A stretch of 35,243 nt of DNA from an uncultured Halobacteria archaeon (GTDB taxonomy: Archaea > Halobacteriota > Halobacteria > Halobacteriales > Haloferacaceae), in contig CAKZQY010000288.1 in NCBI GenBank assembly GCA_937142015.1, positions 1-35,243 on the forward strand. The letters run 5' to 3'. How positions within the stretch are numbered: the stretch's first letter is position 1; every line of letters begins with the position of its first letter. Below are positions 15,339 through 22,458 of this stretch, one piece after another. The notes beneath the pieces are model-generated. The model was not told the origin of the DNA. It was given only the letters and a program-made list of their open reading frames with translations, and searched no databases. Made by a program: the position numbers and the translations under genes.

Positions 15339-16343
15339 ATGGATCACCTGGTAGTGCTCGGTGGGACGCGATTCATCGGTCGTGCGACAGTCGAGGAGTT
15401 CCGGTCGGCCGGGTACCGCGTGACGACGTTCACTCGGGGGAACCGCCCAGATCCGTTCGCCGAGGAGGAGCACGTCTCACACGTCACCGGCGACCGGACG
15501 GACGAGGCGGCGGTCGCCGACCTCGCAGAGCGCGCCGATCCGGATGTCGTCGTCGACTGTATCGCCTACCATCCGGAAGAGGTAGCGACGGCGACGCGCG
15601 TGTTCGCCGACGTCGACGCGTACGTCTACGTCTCATCGAGTGGCGTCTACCCGGACGACTCCAACCCGAAACGCGAGGACCACACCCGGCTGCGGTCGTG
15701 TACTCCGGAGCAGGCGGTCGACGACTCACAGTCGACGTACGCCAACCGGAAGGCCGAGGGAGACCGCGAAGTGTTCCGCGCAGCCGACCGCGGCGTCGCA
15801 GCGACGAGTGTCCGACCCTGTCTCGTCTACGGCCCACACGACTACACGGAGCGGCTCGACTACTGGATCGACCGTATCGACCGGTTCGACCGTGTCGTCG
15901 TCCCGGGTGACGGACAACACCTGTTCCACCGAGTGTACGTCCGTGACCTCGCTCGGGCGTTCCGACTCGTGGCGGAACGAGGCACCCCGGGGGAGGCGTA
16001 CAACGCCGCCGACCGTCACCTCGACGATCTCGACACGCTCCTCGACGTGATCGCCGACGAACTCGACCGCGACGTGGAGTTCGTCCACGCGCTCCCCCGT
16101 GACCTCGCCGCGGGCGACCTCTCTGTGGACGACTTCGTCTGCTACCGTGACTACACACACGTGCTCTCGACACAGAAGCTCGCCGACCTCGGCTGGGAGT
16201 CGACACCGCTCGCGGCGGCCGTCGCCGACACTGTCGACAGCCACTTCGACACTGGTGTCGGCGGCGGGAAACACGAACTCGACCGCTCGCGCGAACGAGC
16301 CGTCGTCGACCACGTCGACGCGACGCGTCCGGAGGAGTCGTGA
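15339..16343 (+). CDS. Extended SDR, nucleoside-diphosphate-sugar epimerase-like
   Basis: A 334-residue cytosolic Rossmann protein of the extended SDR type. It begins with the NAD(P) motif LGGTRFIGR (7-15), has the active-site Ser region YVSSSGVYP and Tyr/Lys in STYANRKAEGD, and continues with an extended C-terminal substrate domain (FHRVYVRDLARAF, then GEAYNAAD). These match NDP-sugar epimerase/dehydratase-like proteins and the chloroplast-stem-loop-binding-like reductases. The substrate is unknown. The start was chosen from promoter spacing. The gene stands alone; the next gene (RDD protein) is convergent 45 bases on. Confidence 0.9.
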   Translation: MDHLVVLGGTRFIGRATVEEFRSAGYRVTTFTRGNRPDPFAEEEHVSHVTGDRTDEAAVADLAERADPDVVVDCIAYHPEEVATATRVFADVDAYVYVSSSGVYPDDSNPKREDHTRLRSCTPEQAVDDSQSTYANRKAEGDREVFRAADRGVAATSVRPCLVYGPHDYTERLDYWIDRIDRFDRVVVPGDGQHLFHRVYVRDLARAFRLVAERGTPGEAYNAADRHLDDLDTLLDVIADELDRDVEFVHALPRDLAAGDLSVDDFVCYRDYTHVLSTQKLADLGWESTPLAAAVADTVDSHFDTGVGGGKHELDRSRERAVVDHVDATRPEES

Positions 16344-16388
16344 GAACGCCGATACGAATCGAGAGGTGGTGAGACACTTTCTCACGGT

Positions 16389-16913
16389 TCAGATTCGGTC
16401 TCGGACACCGACGACGAGCGTGTCACCGAGTCGGTCACCGAGACGCTGGCGGTCGGCCGACAGCGAGAGGAGCATCAGTCCGACGAAGTAGTACAGCAGT
16501 CCGTCGACGACGCGACAGAGATTCCGGATCACAGCCTGCACCGGTCCCACTCGTGACCCGTCGGTACGGACGACGACGATACCGAAGATCGCCTTTCCGA
16601 TCGTCTGGCCGCGGAGCGACTCGAACAGCGCGGCGTACCCGCCCCAGACCGCCACCGCAGCGAGGAACCACAGCCACGACTGTCCGTGGAGGGTGACCAC
16701 CGGCGTGAGCCCGAACACGTTGAGAACGAACCAGAACAGGTAGTTGAACACCTGTAACGGCGGGCCGAACCCCCGAGAGAGAACGCCCGCCAGCGCGAGC
16801 AACCCGGCGTAGTAGACGACGAACACGACGACCGTGTCGACGACTGTCGCTGCCATCCGCCGACCCAAGACGTCGTCCTCGGACCCGGGCCGGTGTTCTG
16901 GGTGGTCCAGCAT
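16389..16913 (-). CDS. RDD-family membrane protein
   Basis: A 174-residue protein with an RDD domain: the RR...D signature in LGRRMAATVVDTVV (about 19-32) opens the first membrane segment. Two further hydrophobic segments follow (around FWFVLNVFGL and LLYYFVGLMLLSL), with the typical GQTIGKAIFGIVVVR loop between them and a closing RQRLGDRLGDTLVV. RDD proteins are small integral membrane proteins, some linked to ion or solute exchange; the role here is unknown. The start MLDHPEH at 16913 was chosen because the TATA box is 28 bases upstream; a longer in-frame start to 16940 would overlap the promoter. Confidence 0.9.
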   Translation of the reverse strand: MLDHPEHRPGSEDDVLGRRMAATVVDTVVVFVVYYAGLLALAGVLSRGFGPPLQVFNYLFWFVLNVFGLTPVVTLHGQSWLWFLAAVAVWGGYAALFESLRGQTIGKAIFGIVVVRTDGSRVGPVQAVIRNLCRVVDGLLYYFVGLMLLSLSADRQRLGDRLGDTLVVGVRDRI

Positions 16914-16937
16914 ACGACTGCATCTCACGTGTGGTGG

Positions 16938-16946
16938 CATAATAGG
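16938..16946 (-). promoter_or_regulatory. TATA box for the RDD gene
   Basis: The minus strand reads CTATTATGC, centred 28 bases before the ATG at 16913. Confidence 0.55.
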
Positions 16947-16986
16947 TCGTTGGGTGCCTCACGATTGCGAACTGTGTTCTCCACGC

Positions 16987-17172
16987 GGGTCACCACATCC
17001 GAGACCCATCTTCACGCGGGTCACCACATCCGAGACGCACATTCACGCGGGTCACCACATCCGAGACCCACATTCACGTGGGTCACCACATCCGAGACCC
17101 ACATTCACGTGGGTCACCACATCCGAGACACAGCTTCAGGCGGGTCACCACGCCCGAGACACACGTTCAGGT
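16987..17172. repeat. Six 31-bp tandem units downstream of the acetamidase gene
   Basis: Units start at 16987, 17018, 17049, 17080, 17111 and 17142 with the core GGGTCACCACATCCGAGACC. Some units hold a GGGTC/GACCC inverted pair 11 bases apart, so they could form small hairpins. Units abut with no spacers, so this is not a CRISPR array. It ends 5 bases from the acetamidase stop. Confidence 0.97.
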
Positions 17173-17177
17173 AGGCG

Positions 17178-18149
17178 TCACTCCGGGAAAATGTCCTCAC
17201 GGAGGTGGAGCGACACCACGTAGTTCGGCTCGTCGACGATCTCGTTGATCTTCAGGTCTCCGGCGACCGAGCAGAGGATGTAGGCCTTCTCACGGGAGAG
17301 GTCGCGTTCCGCGTGGAGGTGGTCGACCATCCCGGACACCGCCCGTTTCGAGGCCGTCATGAGGTCGTCGGCGACACCTGTGGTCGCGTACGTCGGCACC
17401 GGACTGGGTCGACCGGGGCCCGCTGGGTAGTCGGGTCGTTCCCCCGAGCGGAACTGCGGTTGGTCGAGAGAGAGGTCACGCCGGCGCTCGAACCGGCAGG
17501 TGACGTCTACCGCCGTCTCGATTGCGCCGCCGCACACTTCGCCGTCACCCTGCGCCGCGTGACCGTCACCGACCGCGAACAGTCCGCCGTCGACCTCGAC
17601 GGGGAGGTACAGCGTCGACCCGGCAGTGAGGTACTTCGTGTCCACGTTCCCGCCGACCGCCCGCGGCGGCGTCGTGCTGTGTGAGCCCGGCTCACCCGGT
17701 GTGAGACCGATAGTTCCGGGGAACGGCGCGAGTGGGATCTCGATCCCGTCGACGAACTCCCCGACACCGGCGGAGAGGTCCCACACGTGGAGTCCCCAGT
17801 CGGGGAACTCCTCGGGGAGCAGCCCGAACCCGCGCTCACCGGGGTAGAACAGCGTCCACCCCACGTCGCCGTGATCGACGTCGAGAATCTCCACTGCCAG
17901 CACGTCTCCCGCCTCGAGACCGTCGATTGCCACCGGCCCGACGAGTGGCATCCCGCTGTCGTGGTCCATCGCCTTCACGTCTGCCAGATCCGTGTCGAGA
18001 CTGAACTGTCCCTCGCGGGCGTCGGGACACTCGAACCGCACGACTGTGCCCGGCGCGACTGTCGTGATCGGGTCGAGTGCGTTGTTCCACTCGCGCTGGA
18101 AGTCGTCGTCGCCCCTCGGGAGTGTCAGGTCCGTGCTCGCTCGTGTCAC
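17178..18149 (-). CDS. Acetamidase/formamidase family protein
   Basis: A 323-residue cytosolic hydrolase of the FmdA/AmdA family, which releases ammonia from short-chain amides (formamide, acetamide) or related compounds. Family landmarks are present: GPVAIDGLEAGDVLAVEILD (71-90), the LxPGEPGSHSTTPPR region with GGNVDTKYL, and the signature GDGHAAQGDGEVCGGAIE, then a C-terminal helical part. Length is within the family range. It starts with GTG at 18149, fixed by the TATA element 27 bases upstream; no ATG lies near the domain start, and a longer open frame upstream only translates the tandem array. It is divergent from M32 copy 3. With the amidase and the creatininase-family genes it adds a further C-N hydrolase to this window. 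Confidence 0.93.
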   Translation of the reverse strand: MTRASTDLTLPRGDDDFQREWNNALDPITTVAPGTVVRFECPDAREGQFSLDTDLADVKAMDHDSGMPLVGPVAIDGLEAGDVLAVEILDVDHGDVGWTLFYPGERGFGLLPEEFPDWGLHVWDLSAGVGEFVDGIEIPLAPFPGTIGLTPGEPGSHSTTPPRAVGGNVDTKYLTAGSTLYLPVEVDGGLFAVGDGHAAQGDGEVCGGAIETAVDVTCRFERRRDLSLDQPQFRSGERPDYPAGPGRPSPVPTYATTGVADDLMTASKRAVSGMVDHLHAERDLSREKAYILCSVAGDLKINEIVDEPNYVVSLHLREDIFPE

Positions 18150-18170
18150 GTTCCACCTCTCGACAGTCCG

Positions 18171-18181
18171 CGAGATAAGTT
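18171..18181 (-). promoter_or_regulatory. TATA box for the acetamidase gene
   Basis: The minus strand reads AACTTATCTCG, centred about 27 bases before the GTG start at 18149. Confidence 0.65.
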
Positions 18182-18268
18182 TTCGGACCTCCGTCAGGTG
18201 TGACCACGACAGCGTCGAGCGGTCGAGGACAGTGATCTGGCCGCCGAACAACCGGCGGCGACGGTCGT

Positions 18269-18520
18269 GGAGTCGGGCGAGCGGAGACGGCGGCCGCGGA
18301 GTCGAACGAGCGACGACGGCCGCGGAGTCGAACGAGCGACGACGGTCGCGGAGTCGAACGAGCGGAGGCAGTGGTCGCGGAGTCGAACGAGCGGAGGCAG
18401 TGGTCGCGGAGTCGAACGAGCGGAGACGGCGGCCGCGGAGTCGAACGAGCGGCGGCGGTGATCGCGGAGTCGAACGAGCGACGACGGTCGCGGAGTCGGG
18501 CGAGCGGCGGCGGTGGTCGC
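18269..18520. repeat. Nine 26/29-bp tandem units between acetamidase and M32 copy 3
   Basis: The GGAGTCG core recurs at 18269, 18298, 18324, 18350, 18379, 18408, 18437, 18466 and 18492, with steps of 26 or 29 bases (a 3-base length variant). The array fills most of the 407-base divergent gap and stops about 5 bases before the TATA element of M32 copy 3. Apart from the two promoters nothing else is seen in the gap. Confidence 0.95.
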
Positions 18521-18524
18521 CCGT

Positions 18525-18533
18525 AGATTTATC
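18525..18533 (+). promoter_or_regulatory. TATA box for M32 copy 3
   Basis: AGATTTATC is centred about 28 bases before the ATG at 18557. Confidence 0.65.
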
Positions 18534-18556
18534 ACCGCTCACTCGACGGGAGACGT

Positions 18557-20077
18557 ATGGGTACGAGCAGTCAGCCGTACGAGACAGTCGTCTCCTACGC
18601 CGACCAGATTCACAACCTCGAACAGGCAGACCACCTCCTCCGGTGGGACTCGGACGTGGCGATGCCGCCCGGAGGGACGGCGGCACGCAGCTCACAGCGG
18701 TCGACACTGTCGAAGACGATCTACGACCTCCGCTCCAGTGCTGCCCTGGGGCGAGCCCTCGACAGGCTCGACGACGCGGCGCTGGACGACGACCAGCGCG
18801 CGGTGGTCCGCGAGGTGCGACGCCAACACGAGGTTGCTGCCGCCGTCCCCCGCGAGCTGAACCGGCGGCTGGCAGACGCCACGGCCGAGGCCCACGAGGC
18901 GTGGAAACGGGCGAAACGACAGGACGACTGGTCGACGTTCGCGCCGGCGTTCGAGCGTCACGTCGACCTGCGCAGAGAGTGGGCGGCCGCCGTCGACCCG
19001 GACGGTGACCCGTACGAGGTGCTCTGGAAGAACAAGCTCGGCTACGAGTCACAGCCGTTCGTCGATCTCGACACGGTGACGCGCGTGTTCGACCGAGTGC
19101 GTGAGACACTGGTCCCGCTGATCGAGTCGATCCGCGCCAGCGACACCGAACTGGCTGCCAACGCGTTCACCGACCGTGGCCCCTACGACACTGACGCGCA
19201 ACTACGGGCCAACCGACGGCTCCTCGATCTGGTCGGCCTAGACCGCTCGCGCGCTCGGTTCGACGAAGCGCCCCACCCGTTCTCCTACGGCAACCCGTAC
19301 GACGTGCGCCTGACGACGCGCTTCGACGAGTCGACACCCGTCGACGCCATCACCGCGACGATGCACGAGTTCGGACACACCACGTACCACCACGGACTCC
19401 CGCAGGAGGCGTACGGCACGCCGCTGGGACGCGCTCGCGGACTGACGATCCACGGCTCGCAGTCCGGCGTCTGGGAGAACCACGTCGCCAAGTCCCGGGC
19501 GTTCTGGGAGTTCCTGCTGCCAGAACTGCGCGAGGTGTTCCCACAACTCGACTCCGTCTCCGTCGCGGACGCCTACGAGGCGGTCAACACTGTCCGCGAG
19601 GAGAGTCTGATCCGTACCGCTGCCGACGAGGTGACGTACCACCTCCACGTCGTGATCCGGACCGAGATCGAACGAGCGCTCGTCGCGGGCGACATCGAGG
19701 TGAGTGACGTGCCACAAATCTGGGGCGACAAGTACGAGCGCTACCTCGGCGTGCGACCGGAGACGCACCGCGACGGACCGCTCCAAGATCCACACTGGGC
19801 TGTCAATCTGCCCGGGTTCATCAACTACACGCTGGGCCACGGCGTGCTCGCCGCACAGGTGTGGGACGCGATGGCAGCCGACGTCGGCGACGTGGACGAC
19901 CTCCTCCGGCGCGGCGAGTTCGACCCGATCCACGAGTGGATGACCGAGTCGATCCACCGACACGGACAACGGTACCGACCGCAGGAACTCGTGCAACGCG
20001 CGACTGGCCGCGAGATCACTGCCGACCCGTTCGTGTCGTACGTGACTGACAAGTTCGAGCGACTGTACGACCTGTGA
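18557..20077 (+). CDS. Carboxypeptidase M32, copy 3, with third zinc ligand replaced
   Basis: A 506-residue M32-family protein, clearly homologous end to end (DVRLTT, HEFGH at H270/E271/H274, IRTAADEVTYH, GPLQDPHW, and a C-terminus ending in KFERLYDL). The position of the third zinc ligand, Glu in HESQSR, is Gly here: the sequence reads HGSQSGVWEN, so Glu300 is Gly300 and the following Arg is Gly304. The codons are CAC GGC TCG CAG, compared with CAC GAG TCx CAG in copies 1 and 2. The rest of the site is intact and the frame is open, so the protein is expressed-looking rather than decayed. It may be a low-activity enzyme, may use a different metal geometry, or may be a non-catalytic paralogue. 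It has no stop-spanning array. Confidence 0.95.
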   Translation: MGTSSQPYETVVSYADQIHNLEQADHLLRWDSDVAMPPGGTAARSSQRSTLSKTIYDLRSSAALGRALDRLDDAALDDDQRAVVREVRRQHEVAAAVPRELNRRLADATAEAHEAWKRAKRQDDWSTFAPAFERHVDLRREWAAAVDPDGDPYEVLWKNKLGYESQPFVDLDTVTRVFDRVRETLVPLIESIRASDTELAANAFTDRGPYDTDAQLRANRRLLDLVGLDRSRARFDEAPHPFSYGNPYDVRLTTRFDESTPVDAITATMHEFGHTTYHHGLPQEAYGTPLGRARGLTIHGSQSGVWENHVAKSRAFWEFLLPELREVFPQLDSVSVADAYEAVNTVREESLIRTAADEVTYHLHVVIRTEIERALVAGDIEVSDVPQIWGDKYERYLGVRPETHRDGPLQDPHWAVNLPGFINYTLGHGVLAAQVWDAMAADVGDVDDLLRRGEFDPIHEWMTESIHRHGQRYRPQELVQRATGREITADPFVSYVTDKFERLYDL

Positions 20078-20219
20078 GCGGCCCGGTATGGTATCGTAAA
20101 TAAATTCGTGGAAAGTACACCGATCCCGCCCTGTCACTGCCGTGCGAATACATTTCACAGGATTCACACAGTGATTATGAGATAGCTATTTATCCCGGGG
20201 CTCGGTGGGAACAGGTGAC
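20078..20219. other. AT-richer promoter region of the binding-protein gene
   Basis: It holds AT-rich runs such as CGTAAATAAATTCG (20096-20109) and GAATACATTTCACAGG (20147-20162), absent from most spacers here. There is no tandem array. It may contain regulator sites; none is recognised. Confidence 0.4.
20184..20195 (+). promoter_or_regulatory. TATA box for the peptide-binding protein
   Basis: AGCTATTTATCC is centred 30 bases before the ATG at 20220. An AGGTGA motif lies only one base before the ATG, too close to act as a normal Shine-Dalgarno site. Confidence 0.65.
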
Positions 20220-22067
20220 ATGGCGAACAGCCAGCCCGACGACCCAGAGCGCAGAGATTACCTAAAGTACCTCGGCAGCACCGGTCTCGTGGGAGCGGGG
20301 TCGATGTTGGCGGGGTGTGCAGGCGGTGGAAGCGGCGGTTCGACAGAGACGACGAGCGGCGGCGGCGGTGACGAGGAGACGCCGACACCGGAGAGCGGCG
20401 ACGACACCACACCGACGAGCGAGGAGTCGGCCAGTTCCGGCGGCGAGATGATCGTCGGCATGCAGGCGGACCGGACAGACCCGCTGTGGCCCCACTGGTC
20501 GTCCGACTCCACCGGTGCGAACATCATGCGGCAGATGATGAACACGCTGACGTACGTCAACGCCGACGGCGAGCTCGTGGGCGACCTCGCGGAGGGGCCG
20601 CCGGAGACGTCCGACGCACAGACGTACACGTTCAAGCTGCGCGAGGGCGTGATGTTCCACGAGCCGTACAAGCGGGAGGTGACGGCAGACGACGTGGTCA
20701 AGAACTGGTACGCGATCCTCGATCCGTCGATCCTCGCCGAGGAGAGCGAGGGCGACCTCTACGAGGAGTACCCGACGGCCGGTCGGTGGCCGTTCCCCGG
20801 ACTGCTGTGGGGTGAGAACATCGACTCGAAGAGTCGCGTGAACAAGATCGACAAGTACACCGTCGAGTTCGACTTGGCGAAGCCGAGCGCGGCGTTCCCG
20901 GCGCTGGTCAGCATCGGGCAGTGTTCCATCGTTCCGATGGAGGCCTACGAGGAGAACCCGGACAAGATCGGGGCCGTCGACTTCGGGACGTACGGCACGG
21001 GCGCGTTCCAGTACGACTCCGGGCAGGCGGGCGACTCCTACACCCTCACGCGGAACCCGGACTACTTCAAGGAGGGAGAGAACGGTCAGCTGCCGTACCT
21101 CGACCAGATCACCTACCGGATCATCCCCGAGGCGTCAGTTCGGCTGACGAACCTGAAGACCGGCGACATCCACCTCGCGGAGACGATCCCGGCGAAGGAC
21201 GTTCAGGATGTCGACAGCACGGACGGCATTCGGGCGATCTCGAAGCCCGGAGCCTCACACGTGGAGCACTACCTGAACATTCGCGGATTCGAGCCGTTCA
21301 AGCTGTACGAGGAGGACCCGCAGCCGGACGCGGAGGTGCCGGGCTACGGCACGATCAGCGAAGACGGCAAGAAGATGCGGAAGGCGGTGCGGTACGCGAC
21401 CGGTCACGAGCAGGTGATCCAGACGAAGTTCGCCGGGAAGGCCTCACCCAAGTGGGCACCCGTCCCGCCGTTCAGTTGGGCCTACCAGGAGGACAAGATC
21501 ACCAAGTACCCGTACGACCCCGAGCAGGCGAGACAGCTCATGTCGGAGACGGGACGAGACGAGTTCTCCTTCACCGCGTGGGCGACGAACCAGCCGCGGT
21601 TCGTCGACACCGCCACCATCGTCCAGCAGACGATGCGACAGGCGAACATGAACATGGAGGTGCTCCCGAAGGAGAAGTCCGCCGTCTGGGGGCCCGTCAT
21701 CGGCAACTGGGACACGAACGGTGTCAGCCACGAGGAGACCAACTACGAGTCTCACTTCGAGGACATCGGCAGTGGACTCGACCCCGCCGACTACATGAAC
21801 CAAGTGCTCGGCGGAAACGGGATCAACTACACCCACTTCGGCCACCCCGAGTCCGACGACCTGATCCTCCGTGCGGGTCAGACGACGGACCGGGAGAAGC
21901 GCAAACAGCTGTACGGTGACGCGATGGAGATCGTCACCGACCTCGTCCCGCTCAACGGGATCTGCTGGCCGTTCGTCAACCAAGGTGTCAGCGACCAGGT
22001 CCAAAACTACCAGGTCAAGCGGAGCTCCTTCCGCTTCAACCTCGCTGACGTCTCCCTCTCTGAGTAG
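20220..22067 (+). CDS. ABC transporter substrate-binding lipoprotein (family 5, peptide type)
   Basis: A 615-residue extracellular solute-binding protein of the DppA/OppA family. The N-terminus has a twin-arginine motif (RRDYLKYLG, 11-19), a hydrophobic stretch, and the lipobox LAGC with Cys33, followed by a Gly/Ser/Thr/Glu-rich linker to about residue 75. It is thus exported folded and anchored by lipid outside the membrane, as haloarchaeal binding proteins usually are. The mature domain shows family 5 landmarks such as LAEGPPETSDAQTYTFKLRE and TADDVVKNW. It has its own promoter and is separated from the permease genes by 391 bases holding a T8 run, so it can be expressed at a different level. 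Its last four codons and stop (SLSE-TAG) are the first part of a tandem array. The ligand is probably di- or oligopeptides. Confidence 0.95.
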   Translation: MANSQPDDPERRDYLKYLGSTGLVGAGSMLAGCAGGGSGGSTETTSGGGGDEETPTPESGDDTTPTSEESASSGGEMIVGMQADRTDPLWPHWSSDSTGANIMRQMMNTLTYVNADGELVGDLAEGPPETSDAQTYTFKLREGVMFHEPYKREVTADDVVKNWYAILDPSILAEESEGDLYEEYPTAGRWPFPGLLWGENIDSKSRVNKIDKYTVEFDLAKPSAAFPALVSIGQCSIVPMEAYEENPDKIGAVDFGTYGTGAFQYDSGQAGDSYTLTRNPDYFKEGENGQLPYLDQITYRIIPEASVRLTNLKTGDIHLAETIPAKDVQDVDSTDGIRAISKPGASHVEHYLNIRGFEPFKLYEEDPQPDAEVPGYGTISEDGKKMRKAVRYATGHEQVIQTKFAGKASPKWAPVPPFSWAYQEDKITKYPYDPEQARQLMSETGRDEFSFTAWATNQPRFVDTATIVQQTMRQANMNMEVLPKEKSAVWGPVIGNWDTNGVSHEETNYESHFEDIGSGLDPADYMNQVLGGNGINYTHFGHPESDDLILRAGQTTDREKRKQLYGDAMEIVTDLVPLNGICWPFVNQGVSDQVQNYQVKRSSFRFNLADVSLSE

Positions 22068-22132
22068 CTCTCCTCTCCTCCCTCTCTGAGTAGTTCTCCT
22101 CTCTCTCCCTCTCTGAGTAGCTCTCTTCCCCC
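22054..22132. repeat. 26/27-bp tandem units copying the binding-protein 3' end and stop
   Basis: CCCTCTCTGAGTAG recurs at 22054, 22080 and 22107. In the first unit it is the coding end (Ser-Leu-Ser-Glu-stop); the other two are untranslated copies. Confidence 0.95.
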
Positions 22133-22155
22133 TCTTGCGGCCCTCCACCACACTT

Positions 22156-22310
22156 CGACGGACGCACGGGGGCGTTTTTTTTCGACAGACGCACGATACT
22201 GTCACTCGACAGACACACGAGGCTGTTCTTCGACGGACGCACGACGTTGTTCTTCGACAGACACACGAGGCTGTTCTTCGACGGACACACGAGAGGGTTC
22301 CTCGGACGGC
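22156..22310. repeat. About six 24-bp tandem units before the Dpp permease promoter
   Basis: CGACRGACRCACGA recurs at 22156, 22183, 22207, 22231, 22255 and 22279, mostly 24 bases apart. Together with the stop-spanning array it fills the 391-base gap between the binding protein and DppB. Confidence 0.93.
22175..22182 (+). terminator. T8 run, likely archaeal terminator of the binding-protein gene
   Basis: Eight consecutive T on the plus strand about 110 bases after the stop. Archaeal RNA polymerase terminates at such runs without a hairpin. It lies inside the 24-bp array. Confidence 0.5.
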
Positions 22311-22349
22311 AGACGCGTCGGAACCACAGCCGCCGGACCCGGGGGGAGA

Positions 22350-22358
22350 AATCTTTTT
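22350..22358 (+). promoter_or_regulatory. TATA element for the Dpp permease operon
   Basis: AATCTTTTT is centred about 29 bases before an ATG at 22384, which opens a short leader frame rather than the permease. Confidence 0.5.
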
Positions 22359-22383
22359 GTACCGTGAGAGAATGCACCACAGT

Positions 22384-22452
22384 ATGCCGACACGAGAAGC
22401 GGTCGACAGACAGTCCTCCGAACCGAGCGACAGAGACACCACACACGGGTGA
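22384..22452 (+). CDS. Possible 22-residue leader peptide before DppB
   Basis: MPTREAVDRQ...THG begins at the expected leaderless position and ends in TGA at 22450-22452, six bases before the permease ATG. Its stop lies inside GGTGA, a Shine-Dalgarno-like site. Ribosomes ending the leader would be placed to start DppB. An ATG 12 bases earlier (22372) is in the same frame. No homology can be judged. Confidence 0.35.
   Translation: MPTREAVDRQSSEPSDRDTTHG
22448..22452 (+). promoter_or_regulatory. Shine-Dalgarno site GGTGA for DppB, containing the leader stop
   Basis: GGTGA matches the archaeal 16S 3' end and sits 6 bases before the ATG at 22459. Its TGA is also the leader stop codon. Confidence 0.5.
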
Positions 22453-22458
22453 CGTTCG

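Noticed and set aside
13838-15910. 690-codon open frame opposite the MFS gene
   Set aside because: Arg/Asp-rich shadow frame over the MFS gene and partly over the epimerase gene; no domain resemblance.
16987-17172. CRISPR array
   Set aside because: Units are contiguous 31-bp tandem copies with no unique spacers, and no cas genes are present.
18269-18520. CRISPR array or replication-origin iterons
   Set aside because: Tandem units without spacers; no orc/cdc6 gene or origin-recognition-box-like element was seen nearby.
18150-19109. Long N-terminal extension of the acetamidase
   Set aside because: Its translation is Arg/Ser/Pro-rich, runs through the tandem array and overlaps M32 copy 3; a GTG at 18149 fits promoter and domain.
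20213-20218. Shine-Dalgarno AGGTGA for the binding protein
   Set aside because: Only one base separates it from the ATG; the TATA spacing suggests a leaderless start instead.
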